Positions 16,475-25,800 of a stretch of DNA of 64,000 nucleotides are shown piece by piece. Source of the DNA: Planctomycetia bacterium (GTDB lineage Bacteria > Planctomycetota > Planctomycetia > Pirellulales > JALHLM01); NCBI GenBank assembly GCA_034440135.1, contig JAWXBP010000231.1:1-64000 (forward strand), written 5' to 3'. Position 1 is the stretch's first letter, and each line of letters opens with the position of its first letter. The notes below the pieces were generated by a model, which was given only the letters and a program-made list of their open reading frames with translations, searched no databases and was not told the origin of the DNA. The translations under genes and the position numbers were made by a program.

Positions 16475-17491
16475 CTACTTAACGCCCAGGGCGTTGAGGA
16501 CGTAGTAGATCACGGCGGCGAATCCGCCCGACGCCGGGAGCGTCAACATCCAGGCGACGAACATTTGTTCGGCCACGCCCCACCGCACGGCGGAGAGCCG
16601 CTTCGAGGCGCCCACTCCGAAGATGCTGCCGGAGATCACCTGCGTGGTGCTGATCGGGGCGTGGAAGTAGTCGGCCATCATGATCACGGCGCTGGCCGAC
16701 GTTTCGGCCGCGAAGCCGTGAACCGGTTCCAGCCGGATGATTCGGTGCCCCATCGTCTTGATGATCCGCCAGCCGCCCATCGAGGTACCCAGTGCCATCA
16801 TCACTGCGCACGACAGGATTACCCAGAGCGGAATGTCGGGATTCGACGGGTCTTTGGTGGCCAGTAGATTGTGGCTGACCAGCGCCATCGTGATGATGCC
16901 CATGCTCTTCTGGGAATCGTTGCTCCCATGACTGAGTGCCATCAGCCCGGCCGAAAATACCTGCAAATGACGAAAGATATTGCCGACGCGGCCGGGATTG
17001 GCGTTCGCAAAGAGGATATAGATCGCCTTCATCACGATCAGGCCGATCAAGAATCCGCCCAGCGGCGAGGCGACGATGGGGATCAGCACCTTGGTCACCA
17101 CGCCGCGCCAGAGCACGATATCCGGACCGCCAAAGGCGAGCGCTGCGCCGCAAATGCCGCCGAAAAGCGCGTGCGATGAACTGCTGGGGATTCCGTAGTA
17201 CCAGGTGATCAGGTTCCAGATGATGGCGCCTATCACAGCCGACAGCACCACCAGCGAATTGATCGACGTTGCATTCACCAGGCCGCTCGCCACAGTTTTC
17301 GCTACGCCCGTGGTCAACAAAGCGCCGGCGAAGTTCAACACGGACGCCATTAGGATGGCGGTACGCGGCGAGAGGACGCGCGTCGAAACGACCGTGGCGA
17401 TGGCGTTCGCCGTATCGTGAAAACCATTGATAAAGTCGAACGCCAGCGCGGCGACGATGGTCAAGACAATCAGCAGGGGCCAGTCCGGCAT
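16475..17491 (-). CDS. PiT-family inorganic phosphate transporter
   Basis: This 338-residue integral membrane protein imports phosphate with H+ or Na+. Both inverted PiT signatures are present: FDFINGFHDTANAIATVVSTR at the N-terminus and LSHGSNDSQKSMGIITMALV in the second half. About ten membrane helices are expected. It lies 107 bases downstream of the DUF47 gene in the same direction, the usual pairing for low-affinity phosphate uptake. No Pho-box-like motif was recognised. Confidence 0.94.
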   Translation of the reverse strand: MPDWPLLIVLTIVAALAFDFINGFHDTANAIATVVSTRVLSPRTAILMASVLNFAGALLTTGVAKTVASGLVNATSINSLVVLSAVIGAIIWNLITWYYGIPSSSSHALFGGICGAALAFGGPDIVLWRGVVTKVLIPIVASPLGGFLIGLIVMKAIYILFANANPGRVGNIFRHLQVFSAGLMALSHGSNDSQKSMGIITMALVSHNLLATKDPSNPDIPLWVILSCAVMMALGTSMGGWRIIKTMGHRIIRLEPVHGFAAETSASAVIMMADYFHAPISTTQVISGSIFGVGASKRLSAVRWGVAEQMFVAWMLTLPASGGFAAVIYYVLNALGVK

Positions 17492-17598
17492 AGGGTCTCA
17501 TCCCGTCTCGGTGGGTTTTGCCGCAAGAACTTTCGCCGCACTCGCCCGCAGGGAGTCTGGCGCTCGCAGTCGCTCGGGAAATGGAGGAGCGGCGTGCG

Positions 17599-18225
17599 CT
17601 AGGAGTGTTCGAGGATGATCGCCTCGATCACCAGGGAAACGTCCTGGCAGGCGTCAATCGCGTTTTCGAGGTCCTCGATGATGTCCTTCCACTTGACCAC
17701 TTCCAGCGGCTCCATCCCGGAGGCGAACAAGCCCGCGAGGGCGAGCTGATACATCCGGTCCCCTTCATCCTCGCAACGGTGGACCTCGATGCAGTGGTTC
17801 TGAATCGAGGTGCTTTTGCGGAGGAAGCGGATCTCATGGACGGCTTGCTGCACCGCCTTCGTAGTCTTCACCAGCACCTGCGCCAGACCGCGTACCGAGG
17901 GCAAGGAGGCAGGATTCAAGTCGTAGAGGGAGATGCGTCGCGTGGCGTCGTCGAGGCAGTCCAGGACATCGTCCAACGAAATGCTCAGACGACGAATGTC
18001 CCCCCGCTCCAGTGGAGTAATGAAGGACTTATGGAGCAGATTCAGGGCTTCATGGGTGATTTCATCACACTGGTGTTCCAGCGTGGTCATCTCCTCGGCC
18101 AGAATCTTGGGATCGGAACTGGCGTCGATGGCCGCGAGGAAGTGCGACGAAGCGCGAACCAGCACGTCGCTGGCCCGGTCGAAGTAGTCGTAAAACTTGG
18201 TATTGGTGGGACTTAGCTTAAACAA
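17599..18225 (-). CDS. DUF47-family (PhoU-like) protein partner of the PiT transporter
   Basis: This 208-residue, largely alpha-helical protein has the family features of DUF47/TIGR00153: the N-terminal FYDYFDRASDVLV, the metal-binding EHQCDEITHEALNLL (E-x3-D-x2-H), FITPLERGDIRRLS and a second acidic motif EVHRCEDEGDRMY. Members are PhoU-like regulators of the adjacent PiT transporter. It is the first gene of the pair. Membrane association through the transporter is expected, as there is no signal peptide. Confidence 0.92.
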   Translation of the reverse strand: MFKLSPTNTKFYDYFDRASDVLVRASSHFLAAIDASSDPKILAEEMTTLEHQCDEITHEALNLLHKSFITPLERGDIRRLSISLDDVLDCLDDATRRISLYDLNPASLPSVRGLAQVLVKTTKAVQQAVHEIRFLRKSTSIQNHCIEVHRCEDEGDRMYQLALAGLFASGMEPLEVVKWKDIIEDLENAIDACQDVSLVIEAIILEHS

Positions 18226-18563
18226 GCGAACGCCCGAAGTGGTGAGATAGGCGAAGGCGTAAGTGCGTGTGCCCGCCCAGGATAACTGATCCCCTAACGA
18301 AACGGTAGTGTTTTACTCATGATCTAAACACTCACTGCTAACAATTTAGTCGGCGCAAAAAACAGCTCAATTGCAGCAGCCCCAACGAAGCATGAATTTT
18401 CGGAGTTTGGCTCCGGCACGAGGCCCGTCCACTTGCCAACTGGGCCCGCCGCCGCGAACGAACGCCTTTTTCACGGAGCAAAAGTCGACGATGGCGAAAT
18501 AAAGCCGCCCGGCGACGAAAAAAGTTCGACACCGGGCGGCATGTTAGACGACGTCGCGAGCGG
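18226..18563. other. Intergenic region between the DUF47 gene and the dockerin gene
   Basis: Apart from the terminator hairpin at 18504-18540, no gene or recognised repeat is seen. The DUF47-PiT promoter must lie in its left half on the minus strand. Confidence 0.4.
18504..18540 (-). terminator. Intrinsic terminator of the dockerin/PEP-CTERM gene
   Basis: A perfect 9-bp stem gccgcccgg / ccgggcggc encloses 19 bases and is followed on the minus strand by tttattt. It lies 24 bases beyond the stop codon of the minus-strand gene. Confidence 0.75.
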
Positions 18564-20351
18564 CTAAATTCTTCGCCGTGCCTGGGCGGCGGCAAAAAGC
18601 GCCGCCGCGCCGGCAATGACCAGCGCGAGTCCGCTCGGTTCCGGGACCGACTGCGATGCGCCGCCGTTGCCGAAGTTGTTGCGGACGTTGTTCAGATCTG
18701 TGATGTTCACATCGCCGTCGAATGGCGAGGTATCCCCGAGCACCGGATTTCCGGCGCTGCCGAAGTTATTCCGCACGTTGTTCAAGTCGGTGATGTCCAC
18801 GTCGCCGTCGCCGTCCGTATCGCCCGGGACGTCGGTCTGTTCGACGACCTTGATCGCCACGGAGTTCGCATTGTAGATCACGTCCCAACCCAGGCCGGCG
18901 CCGAGCGTGGGGAAATTCGCGTCGGCAAAGGTTCCGCTCAGGCTGGCCCCCGTCAGAAAAGTGAACGTATTTCCCAGGGTCGGTGAAAAGTTGTCGAGGA
19001 GCGAGACGTTGAGGATCCCGTCGAGGTCAATGGCGCCAGTGACGGACAACTCGTCGAAGCTGCTCGTGCTGGCGAGTTCAATGTTGAGCGCGGCGTTCAC
19101 GCTGGTGACCGTGTAATCGCCTTCAATGATGGTTTCCCCGACCGCTTCGCCAGGACTGATCGCCCCGCCGGCGTTGAGGAGCGAAAACTTGACGTTCGTG
19201 GCGGCGCGGAGTTCGCCCCCTTGGAAGTCGAATGTGCCCTGTCCCGCCCCAAATGAAATCGCACTAAAGGCGAGATCCAGCGTGCCGCCATGCAAGCGGT
19301 AGGCGGAATTGGAATCGGCGTTAACCGCGATCACCGGCTCGAACAACTCCACGATTCCGCCGGTTTACACGAATTCGGCGTCGCCATCGCGGCCAATTTC
19401 GCTTGAGGTTTCAACGTAGAACGTGCCGCTGGAAATCTTGTACGTTCCGACTGACGTGCCGCTCTGGGCAATCAGCAAGCTGCCGACGCTGACGTCTCCG
19501 CTTTGTTGATTCACAAGGCCGGAGTTGCCTGCGTCGCCGGCTTCGGAGCCGACGCTCAATTCGCCGAAAACATTCATCTGGGCGTTGTTGCTAATGTTGA
19601 CCTCGCCGCTTCCTTCCCAATTGCCGACGCGGAAGGCGCCGGTGAATTCGGCGGTCCCGCCACTGAGATTGTAGACGCCCGTGCTGCCATTTTGGTCGCC
19701 CAGGCCGATGGCATCGTTGTAGGCATTGTTGCCTTTGGCGATCAACGTGCCCCCGGTTTGATTCAGTACGCCCGAGCCGCGATAGCCCAGCATGATGCGT
19801 TGGACGAAGGTCACTTCGCCGCCCGAGAGATTGAATTCGCCCGTACCGGTGCCGCCGCCCCCGAAGATATTGCCGCCGGAGCCGCCGATGTACGCCCAGC
19901 CATGGTCGCCTCCGTCATTGGTTCCGGGTGCGTTATCCTCGCCGAACTGCAGCGTGCCACCTTGCATATTGAAGGTGCCTTTGCCGCCGGCCGCCGGTCC
20001 CAGATTCATGCTGCCGTTGATCGGCACGCCGGCGCCGCCAAGACCGCGGGAAATCAAGTTGCCGCCGGTCATCGTGACCGATGCGGCGCCCTCCGCCCCG
20101 CCAACCTGGATCATGCTCAATTCGCCGACGTTCGACGTAATCTGCGGATTGCCATTGGCGCTGATGATCGCCGTATCGCCCGCGACCGGCACGCCGCCGC
20201 TCCAATTTCCTGCGGTGCTCCAGTTCCCGGCGCCGCCGTTCCAAGTGATGTCGGCGGCGGAGACCGCTGAGCTCGCGGTGGCGGACAGCAGCCCAGCCAA
20301 GAAAACAGTAGCGGATTGGCGAATCGCCAACCGCTGGATAAGCGCAATCAT
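18564..20351 (-). pseudogene. Autotransporter-like beta-helix protein with dockerin and PEP-CTERM signal, interrupted by one in-frame stop
   Basis: The gene begins at the ATG at 20351 with a signal peptide (ending SSAVSAAD) and a Gly/Asn-rich repetitive beta-helix passenger containing repeated 'LNQTGGTL', 'FNMQGGTL' and 'YNLSGGT' motifs. At 19365-19367 the minus strand reads GAATTCGTG-TAA-ACCGGCGG. The downstream half continues in the same frame to 18564, with a type I dockerin of two segments (DTDGDGDVDITDLNNVRNNF and DGDVNITDLNNVRNNF) and VPEPSG plus a helix and RRRI. Replacing TAA by CAA restores FVQTGG, the protein's own repeat motif. It is a recent nonsense mutation, a sequencing error or a read-through site. 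Confidence 0.85.
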
Positions 20352-20573
20352 GACGCCATCTCTCCAGGTTGAAAGTCGACCGATACGGCAACTTCTAGTC
20401 GTGGTCGCCGCTGGCTTGATGCATTGAACATCCGCGGGGTGCGTAGTTCAACCAAGGTAATCGTAAAATGTGGCAAGATTCTCGTGTGCCAACCCTGCCG
20501 AGGTGGGGGACGTCTGTGCTATGAATGAGGATTGTTCGCCGTCGTTCACAACGCGAATTTGCATCCGCACGTC

Positions 20574-21173
20574 ATGCTTGCGCAGCTCGCCGAAAACCCG
20601 CTCTGGCTACCGATCATTGCCATCGGCGGCGCGGTTGCGCTCTTGGCGCTCGTGCTCGTCGCGCCATGGTGGATCAAACGGCGGCGGCGGCGCGTCGCGG
20701 AAGTCGCCCCGCCGACGCTTCAGGTCAATGTCGCGGCGCTGCCGGCGGAAGGACCGCCGGAGCAGGGGCCAAGCCTGCGACTTTATAACGTACCCGTGCG
20801 GTGCGCGCTGCTGGTCCTCGCGCCCGTCGGGCGCGGGGCCGTGCAGCCGGCGGCGGACAAAATCGGTGAGATCATCGATCAAGTCGTGCCCGGATTGGCC
20901 TCCGTCGCCGAAGCGCATCGAACGGCGATCAAGGTTTGGTCCGCGCAACTCAGCTCGCAAGGCTTCTTGCACCAGTTCTCGGTGAACGTCGGCCTGCCGG
21001 GCGACGCCGGTAAAGGGACGCCCTGGTCGAGCGTTTGCGGCCGCTTCGAAGCGCAGAGCGTGCCGTACCTCGTGGGCCTATTACTCTGCGCGGCGCGCCC
21101 GAACAGCTTGGGGCAGTTTCTGGTGGAACGGGAATCGCAATGGCCGGATATGTTGCGAGTGGTGGATGAGTAA
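20574..21173 (+). CDS. Single-pass membrane protein of unknown function
   Basis: This protein of about 199 residues has one N-terminal membrane helix (LWLPIIAIGGAVALLALVLV) followed by a strongly basic stop-transfer segment (KRRRRR). A cytoplasmic domain of about 150 residues begins with LRLYNVPVRCALLVLAPVGR and contains KIGEIIDQVVPGL and WSSVCGRFEAQ. I do not recognise the family beyond its planctomycete character. The ATG at 20574 is chosen; a TTG at 20532 is also in frame. Its stop overlaps the glycerate kinase gene by 8 bases, so the two genes are translationally coupled. Confidence 0.65.
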   Translation: MLAQLAENPLWLPIIAIGGAVALLALVLVAPWWIKRRRRRVAEVAPPTLQVNVAALPAEGPPEQGPSLRLYNVPVRCALLVLAPVGRGAVQPAADKIGEIIDQVVPGLASVAEAHRTAIKVWSAQLSSQGFLHQFSVNVGLPGDAGKGTPWSSVCGRFEAQSVPYLVGLLLCAARPNSLGQFLVERESQWPDMLRVVDE

Positions 21174-22536
21174 CCGCTCTGGAAATTCGTTGCGTGAAGA
21201 CGCCCTCCGCATCTGGCAGGCCGGGCTCGACGCCGTGCGCTCCGAGCGGTTGATGCGCGAAGCGGTGCGCGTCGAGGGAGATTTGTTGTGGATCGGTGAG
21301 GAGCCGATTGATCTTCGCGACGTGCCGTTCCTCAAAGTTGTCGGCGCTGGCAAGGCTGGTGCTGGCATGGCGGCGGCGTTCGAGGAGATTATCGGGTCGG
21401 AACTAGCCGACACGACGCTGCTCAGCGGCTGGGTCAATGTGCCGAGCGATTGCGTACGGCCGCTAAGTAGCATACATCTGCACGGCGCTCGCCCCGGCGG
21501 CTCCAACGAGCCAACACTTGCTGGCGTGCGCGGCGCGGAGGAAATCCTAGAGATCGTATCGGGTCTCGGCGCGAACGATTTGTGCATCGGTCTGTTCTCA
21601 GGAGGCGGGAGCGCGCTGTTGCCAGCGCCAATCGAGGGCGTCACGTTGGCGGACAAACTCGCGGTGACGCGACATCTAAGTGGCGCAGGCGCGAACATCG
21701 CCGAATTAAACACCGTGCGCAAGGCGCTCAGCCGGATCAAAGGGGGAGGCCTGGCGCGAGCTTGCCTGGCCGGGCGGTTCATTTCGCTGATCATTTCCGA
21801 TGTCCTGGGAGATCCGTTGGACGTGATCGCGTCCGGCCCGACGACGCCGAACACGACGACCGCGCTCGATGCGCTTGCGGTGCTCGAACGTTACGATGCG
21901 AGAGCCGCCGGGATCGACGCCCGCGTCTTCGACGCGCTGCGGAAGAAGTCTTCGCCCAGCGGGCCGTTCAAAACGAGCGTGACGAATCTGGTCATCGGCA
22001 ATAACGCCACCGCGATCGACGCGGCGGGCGTCGAGGCGGAACGGCTCGGCTATAGTCACGCGATGAACGCGGCGACGACCTTGGAAGGTCCGGCCGAGGA
22101 CGTCGGTCGCCATCTGGCCGGGATGATCCTGCGGATGCGCTCGCAGGGCGGGCCGGATTGCTTGATCACCGGCGGCGAGCCGACCGTGAAGCTCGTCGCG
22201 CCGGAGCTGCGCGGCAAAGGGGGGCGCAATCAACAGTTGGTGCTGGCTGCTGCAGAACTGTTAAACGACCTCCGGGAAGGCTGGGCGATCCTCTCCGGCG
22301 GGACCGACGGCGAAGACGGGCCAACGGACGCGGCGGGAGCCATGTTGGATCCCGAGATGCTGGCCGCCGCGCTAAAGGCGGGACGCCGCCCGGAGGATTT
22401 CTTGGCGCGCAACGACGCCTATCATTTTTTTGAGCCGCTTGGCGGGCTGATCAAGACTGGGCCGACGCATACAAACGTCTGCGATATCCGCGTCGCGGTC
22501 TGCCGCCGCGCGGGCAATTCCAATACCAGCCCGTAG
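21166..22536 (+). CDS. Glycerate 2-kinase (DUF4147/MOFRL family)
   Basis: This 456-residue enzyme phosphorylates D-glycerate to 2-phosphoglycerate. The N-terminal domain shows VVGAGKAGAGMA, the nucleotide-binding loop LFSGGGSALLPAP, NTVRKALSRIKGGGLA and ISDVLGDPLDVIASGPT. The C-terminal MOFRL domain shows ITGGEPTV, GKGGRNQQLVLA, LSGGTDGEDGPTDAAG and GPTHTNVCD. The length fits the family. It overlaps the upstream membrane-protein gene by 8 bases. Its last codons and TAG stop lie inside the left arm of a palindromic repeat element, so the original C-terminus may have been altered. Confidence 0.93.
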   Translation: MSNRSGNSLREDALRIWQAGLDAVRSERLMREAVRVEGDLLWIGEEPIDLRDVPFLKVVGAGKAGAGMAAAFEEIIGSELADTTLLSGWVNVPSDCVRPLSSIHLHGARPGGSNEPTLAGVRGAEEILEIVSGLGANDLCIGLFSGGGSALLPAPIEGVTLADKLAVTRHLSGAGANIAELNTVRKALSRIKGGGLARACLAGRFISLIISDVLGDPLDVIASGPTTPNTTTALDALAVLERYDARAAGIDARVFDALRKKSSPSGPFKTSVTNLVIGNNATAIDAAGVEAERLGYSHAMNAATTLEGPAEDVGRHLAGMILRMRSQGGPDCLITGGEPTVKLVAPELRGKGGRNQQLVLAAAELLNDLREGWAILSGGTDGEDGPTDAAGAMLDPEMLAAALKAGRRPEDFLARNDAYHFFEPLGGLIKTGPTHTNVCDIRVAVCRRAGNSNTSP

Positions 22537-22698
22537 CGCCAGCGAGGGAGAAATTGACGCGGCTGTCGATCAAATCTAATACGCCAAGCAATCTATCCAT
22601 AAGTGACTGGCAACGATAACCACATAGCCAACTGGCCGTCTTGGCGTTCGGGCCAACTCATCACCGTCGTCCTCTCTCCCTCGCTGGCGCTACGGGCT
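22528..22698. repeat. MITE-like element with 24-bp perfect inverted ends
   Basis: Arms 22528-22551 (agcccgtagcgccagcgagg and four more bases) and 22675-22698 are perfect inverted repeats bounding 123 bases of AT-richer sequence without a gene. The left arm contains the stop codon TAG of the glycerate kinase gene (22534-22536). A related arm pair (acactagccc / gggctagtgt with gcgcaagcgagg) occurs at 54265-54298. No transposase is encoded, so mobilisation would need help in trans. Confidence 0.75.
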
Positions 22699-22852
22699 AG
22701 TGTCACCGGACTGTTTTCGCCAGCACTTGCCCCGGAATTTCTTCGTTAACCGGGAAAACTTCACCGGGGGTTGCTCCGTCTATCTTCTCGGGCGGAATCT
22801 ACATTTACGGGTACGATTCGGCGGCATCAAGGAACGGCGGAGGGTGCAGACC

Positions 22853-25800
22853 ATGAGTTCGTTGCGCGCGTGGGCTTGGGGCGTCGTGTGGCTGGCAGCG
22901 GTTGGCGCGGCACGGGGGGCGGACGAACCTGCCAAACCCGCCGGACCGGAACTTCCGCCAGCGATCCGGCAGTTGATGCAGGACCGCGACTACGACGGCG
23001 CCGTGAAAGCGCTCGACGAGGCGGCGGGCCAGCCGGCGGCGTCGCGCGATTTTCTGCTTTTTCTGAAGGGCCGCGCGCAACATCTGTCCGGCGCGTACGA
23101 CACCGCAATCGAGACTCTCGCCGCGGTGGAGAAGGAGTTCCCCGAGTCCGTCTGGGGACGCCGCGCCGGCTTCGCGAGGGGCGTCTCGTTCGCGCGGAAG
23201 GGAGATTTCCGCGAGGCGGAATTGATCTATCGCGGCCGCGCCGAAGGGTTGCTGGGCGCCGATCGCAAGCAGGGCTTCGCCGATATCTATCTGGAGTTCG
23301 CCGAAACGTACTTCAAGCCGCCGAAAGAAGAGATCGCCCCGGACTTCCAAAAAGCGCTCGACTTTTACAATCAGGCCCTCGACGTCGGACCCAAGCCGGA
23401 GAAGCGGATCGAAGTCGAACTGCAAGTCGCCAAATGCTTCCAAAAGCTAGGCAATTTCGCGGAGGCGGTCAATCGACTCACGCAATTCGTGAAAGATCAC
23501 GCAGGGCATGCGCTGGAGATCGAAGCACGTTACGTGCTGGGCGAATCGCAATTCTCGCTGGGCGACCCAGTTGCCGCGCGCCGCACGTGGCAGGACCTGA
23601 TCGCGGCCTTCCCAGAGGCCGAGTCGGAACGCCTGGCGGAAGCGCGCTATGCCCTGGCGCAGACCTATGGGATGCCCACGCCCGGCCATGCGGAAGATCT
23701 TTACGCCGGCGTCGCGGCGCTGCAAGCATTCATCGAAAAACATCCGACGCACAAGCTCGCTGGGCAAGCGCACATCGTGATCGCACAGGGACAAATGCAC
23801 CTGGGCCGGATTGACGAAGCGATCCAGACGCTCACGGCCTTCATCGGCAACGATCGCTACGCGGATCAGGAGCAGGTGCCCGACGCCCGCAATATGCTCG
23901 GCGGGGCGCTCCAGCGGCAGAAGAAGTATGTCGAAGCGCTGGCGGCCTGGCGCGATTATCTGGCCAAGCATCCCACGCATCACGCCTGGAATTCAGTGCA
24001 GTTGGAAATTATCAACACGGAATATCTGCAAGGCGCCGACGAGCGCGAGCGGAAGCAATACGACGCCGCGCGCAAGCTCTGGGGAGAGTTCCTGGTGAAA
24101 TATCCGCTCGACATGCGTGTCGCGGGCATCCTCTACCAGTTCGGCCTGATGCAGTACGAGCAAGAAAAGTGGGACGACGCCCAGTCGGAATGGCGCCGGC
24201 TGGTTTCCAAGTATCCGAATACGGAAGAATCGTCGCTCGCGCAGTACATGATTGGCGTGTTGCTGGAGGACAAGCTCGGCAAACTGGCCGAGGCGCTGGA
24301 GGAGTACAAGAAATGCACGTGGGGCAGTTCCGCCGCGAATGCGCAGCAACGCATCGCCCTGCTCACGGCCAAAAACCTGCGGATCGCCACGGAGCGCGTC
24401 TTCCGCAGCGACGAAATGCCTAAGATCAAGCTCAGCACCCGCAACATCGATCGCGTGACGGTGCGAGCGTATCGCGTCGATCTGGAGACCTATTTCCGGA
24501 AGATGCATCTGGCGACCGGCGTCGAAGGACTCGACATCGCGTTGATCGACCCGGATCGCGAATTCGAATTCGAAGTGCCCAAGTACAACGAATTTCAGCA
24601 ACTCGATAGCGAGATCGAGATTCCGCTGTACGAAGCCAAGGAAGTCTTGGATCGCAAGGGGCCGATGTCCGGCGTGATGGCCGTCACGGTGAGCAGCAAG
24701 ACGTTCGAGGCCACGACGCTCGTCGTGCAGAGCGACTTGGACGTGATCGCGAAGAGCTCGCGCGAAGAAGTGTTCGTCTTTGCCGAGAATCTGCGGACCG
24801 GCGAACCGTGGCCGAACGTCCGGCTGTTGATCTCCAATGGCAAGCAAGTCTTCGCCGAAGGCAAGTCCGGCGACGATGGCGTGTTCCGCCAGACGTATGC
24901 CGAGTTGAAAGACACCGCGGACGTCCGCGTGTTTGCCGTGAGCGACGCGCATACGGCGTCGAACCTGGTCAGCCTGTCGGGCGTCGGCATCGCGCAAGGT
25001 CTGGTCGACAAGGGCTACCTTTATACGGACCGACCGGCGTATCGCGCAGGGCAATTGGTGCACATCCGCGGCGTCGTGCGCGCGGCGCAAGGGGACGTCT
25101 ACGTCGTCGAAAAGGACAAGCAGTACTCCGTGGACGTCTACGACGCGCGGAATCGCCTCGTGCGCCAAGAGAAGGTCAAGCTCGGCGAGTTCGGTAGCTT
25201 CCACTTGCATTTCGTGCTTCCTCAAGCCGCGGCGCCGGGAACGTACCGCGTGCTGGCGCATGATGAGTTGGGACACAACTACCAAGGCGAGTTCCAGGTT
25301 CATGCCTATCAACTGGAACCGGTGCGGCTGGTCGTCGACACCGATCGAAAAGTGTTCTATCGCGGCGAAGACATCGTCGGCAAGATTCGCGCCGAGTATT
25401 ACTACGGGGCGCCGCTGGCCGATCGAGAGTTCCGCTACCAACTGGCGGGCGGGCGCGTGGAAACCGGTCGCACGAACGACAAGGGAGAACTGGAGTTCAA
25501 GTTCCCGACGCGTGAATTCCGCGAAGCGCAAGCGTTGCCCTTGGTGGTCACGTTGCCGGAACGCAACCTGCAAACCGGTGTGAACTTCTATCTCGCCACG
25601 CAGGGCTACACCATCGGCGTCGCGACGCCCCGGTCTGTGTACGTCGGGGGCGAGACCTTTGAAGTGGTCGTCACCACGACCGACGCCGAAGGGAAACCGA
25701 TCGCGCAGGCGTTGACGCTCGACGTGGTCGAACAAACGACCGTTGAAGGGCGCGCCGGCGAAAAGTCGGTCGCCAAGCACCCGCTCGAAACCAGCGCCGA

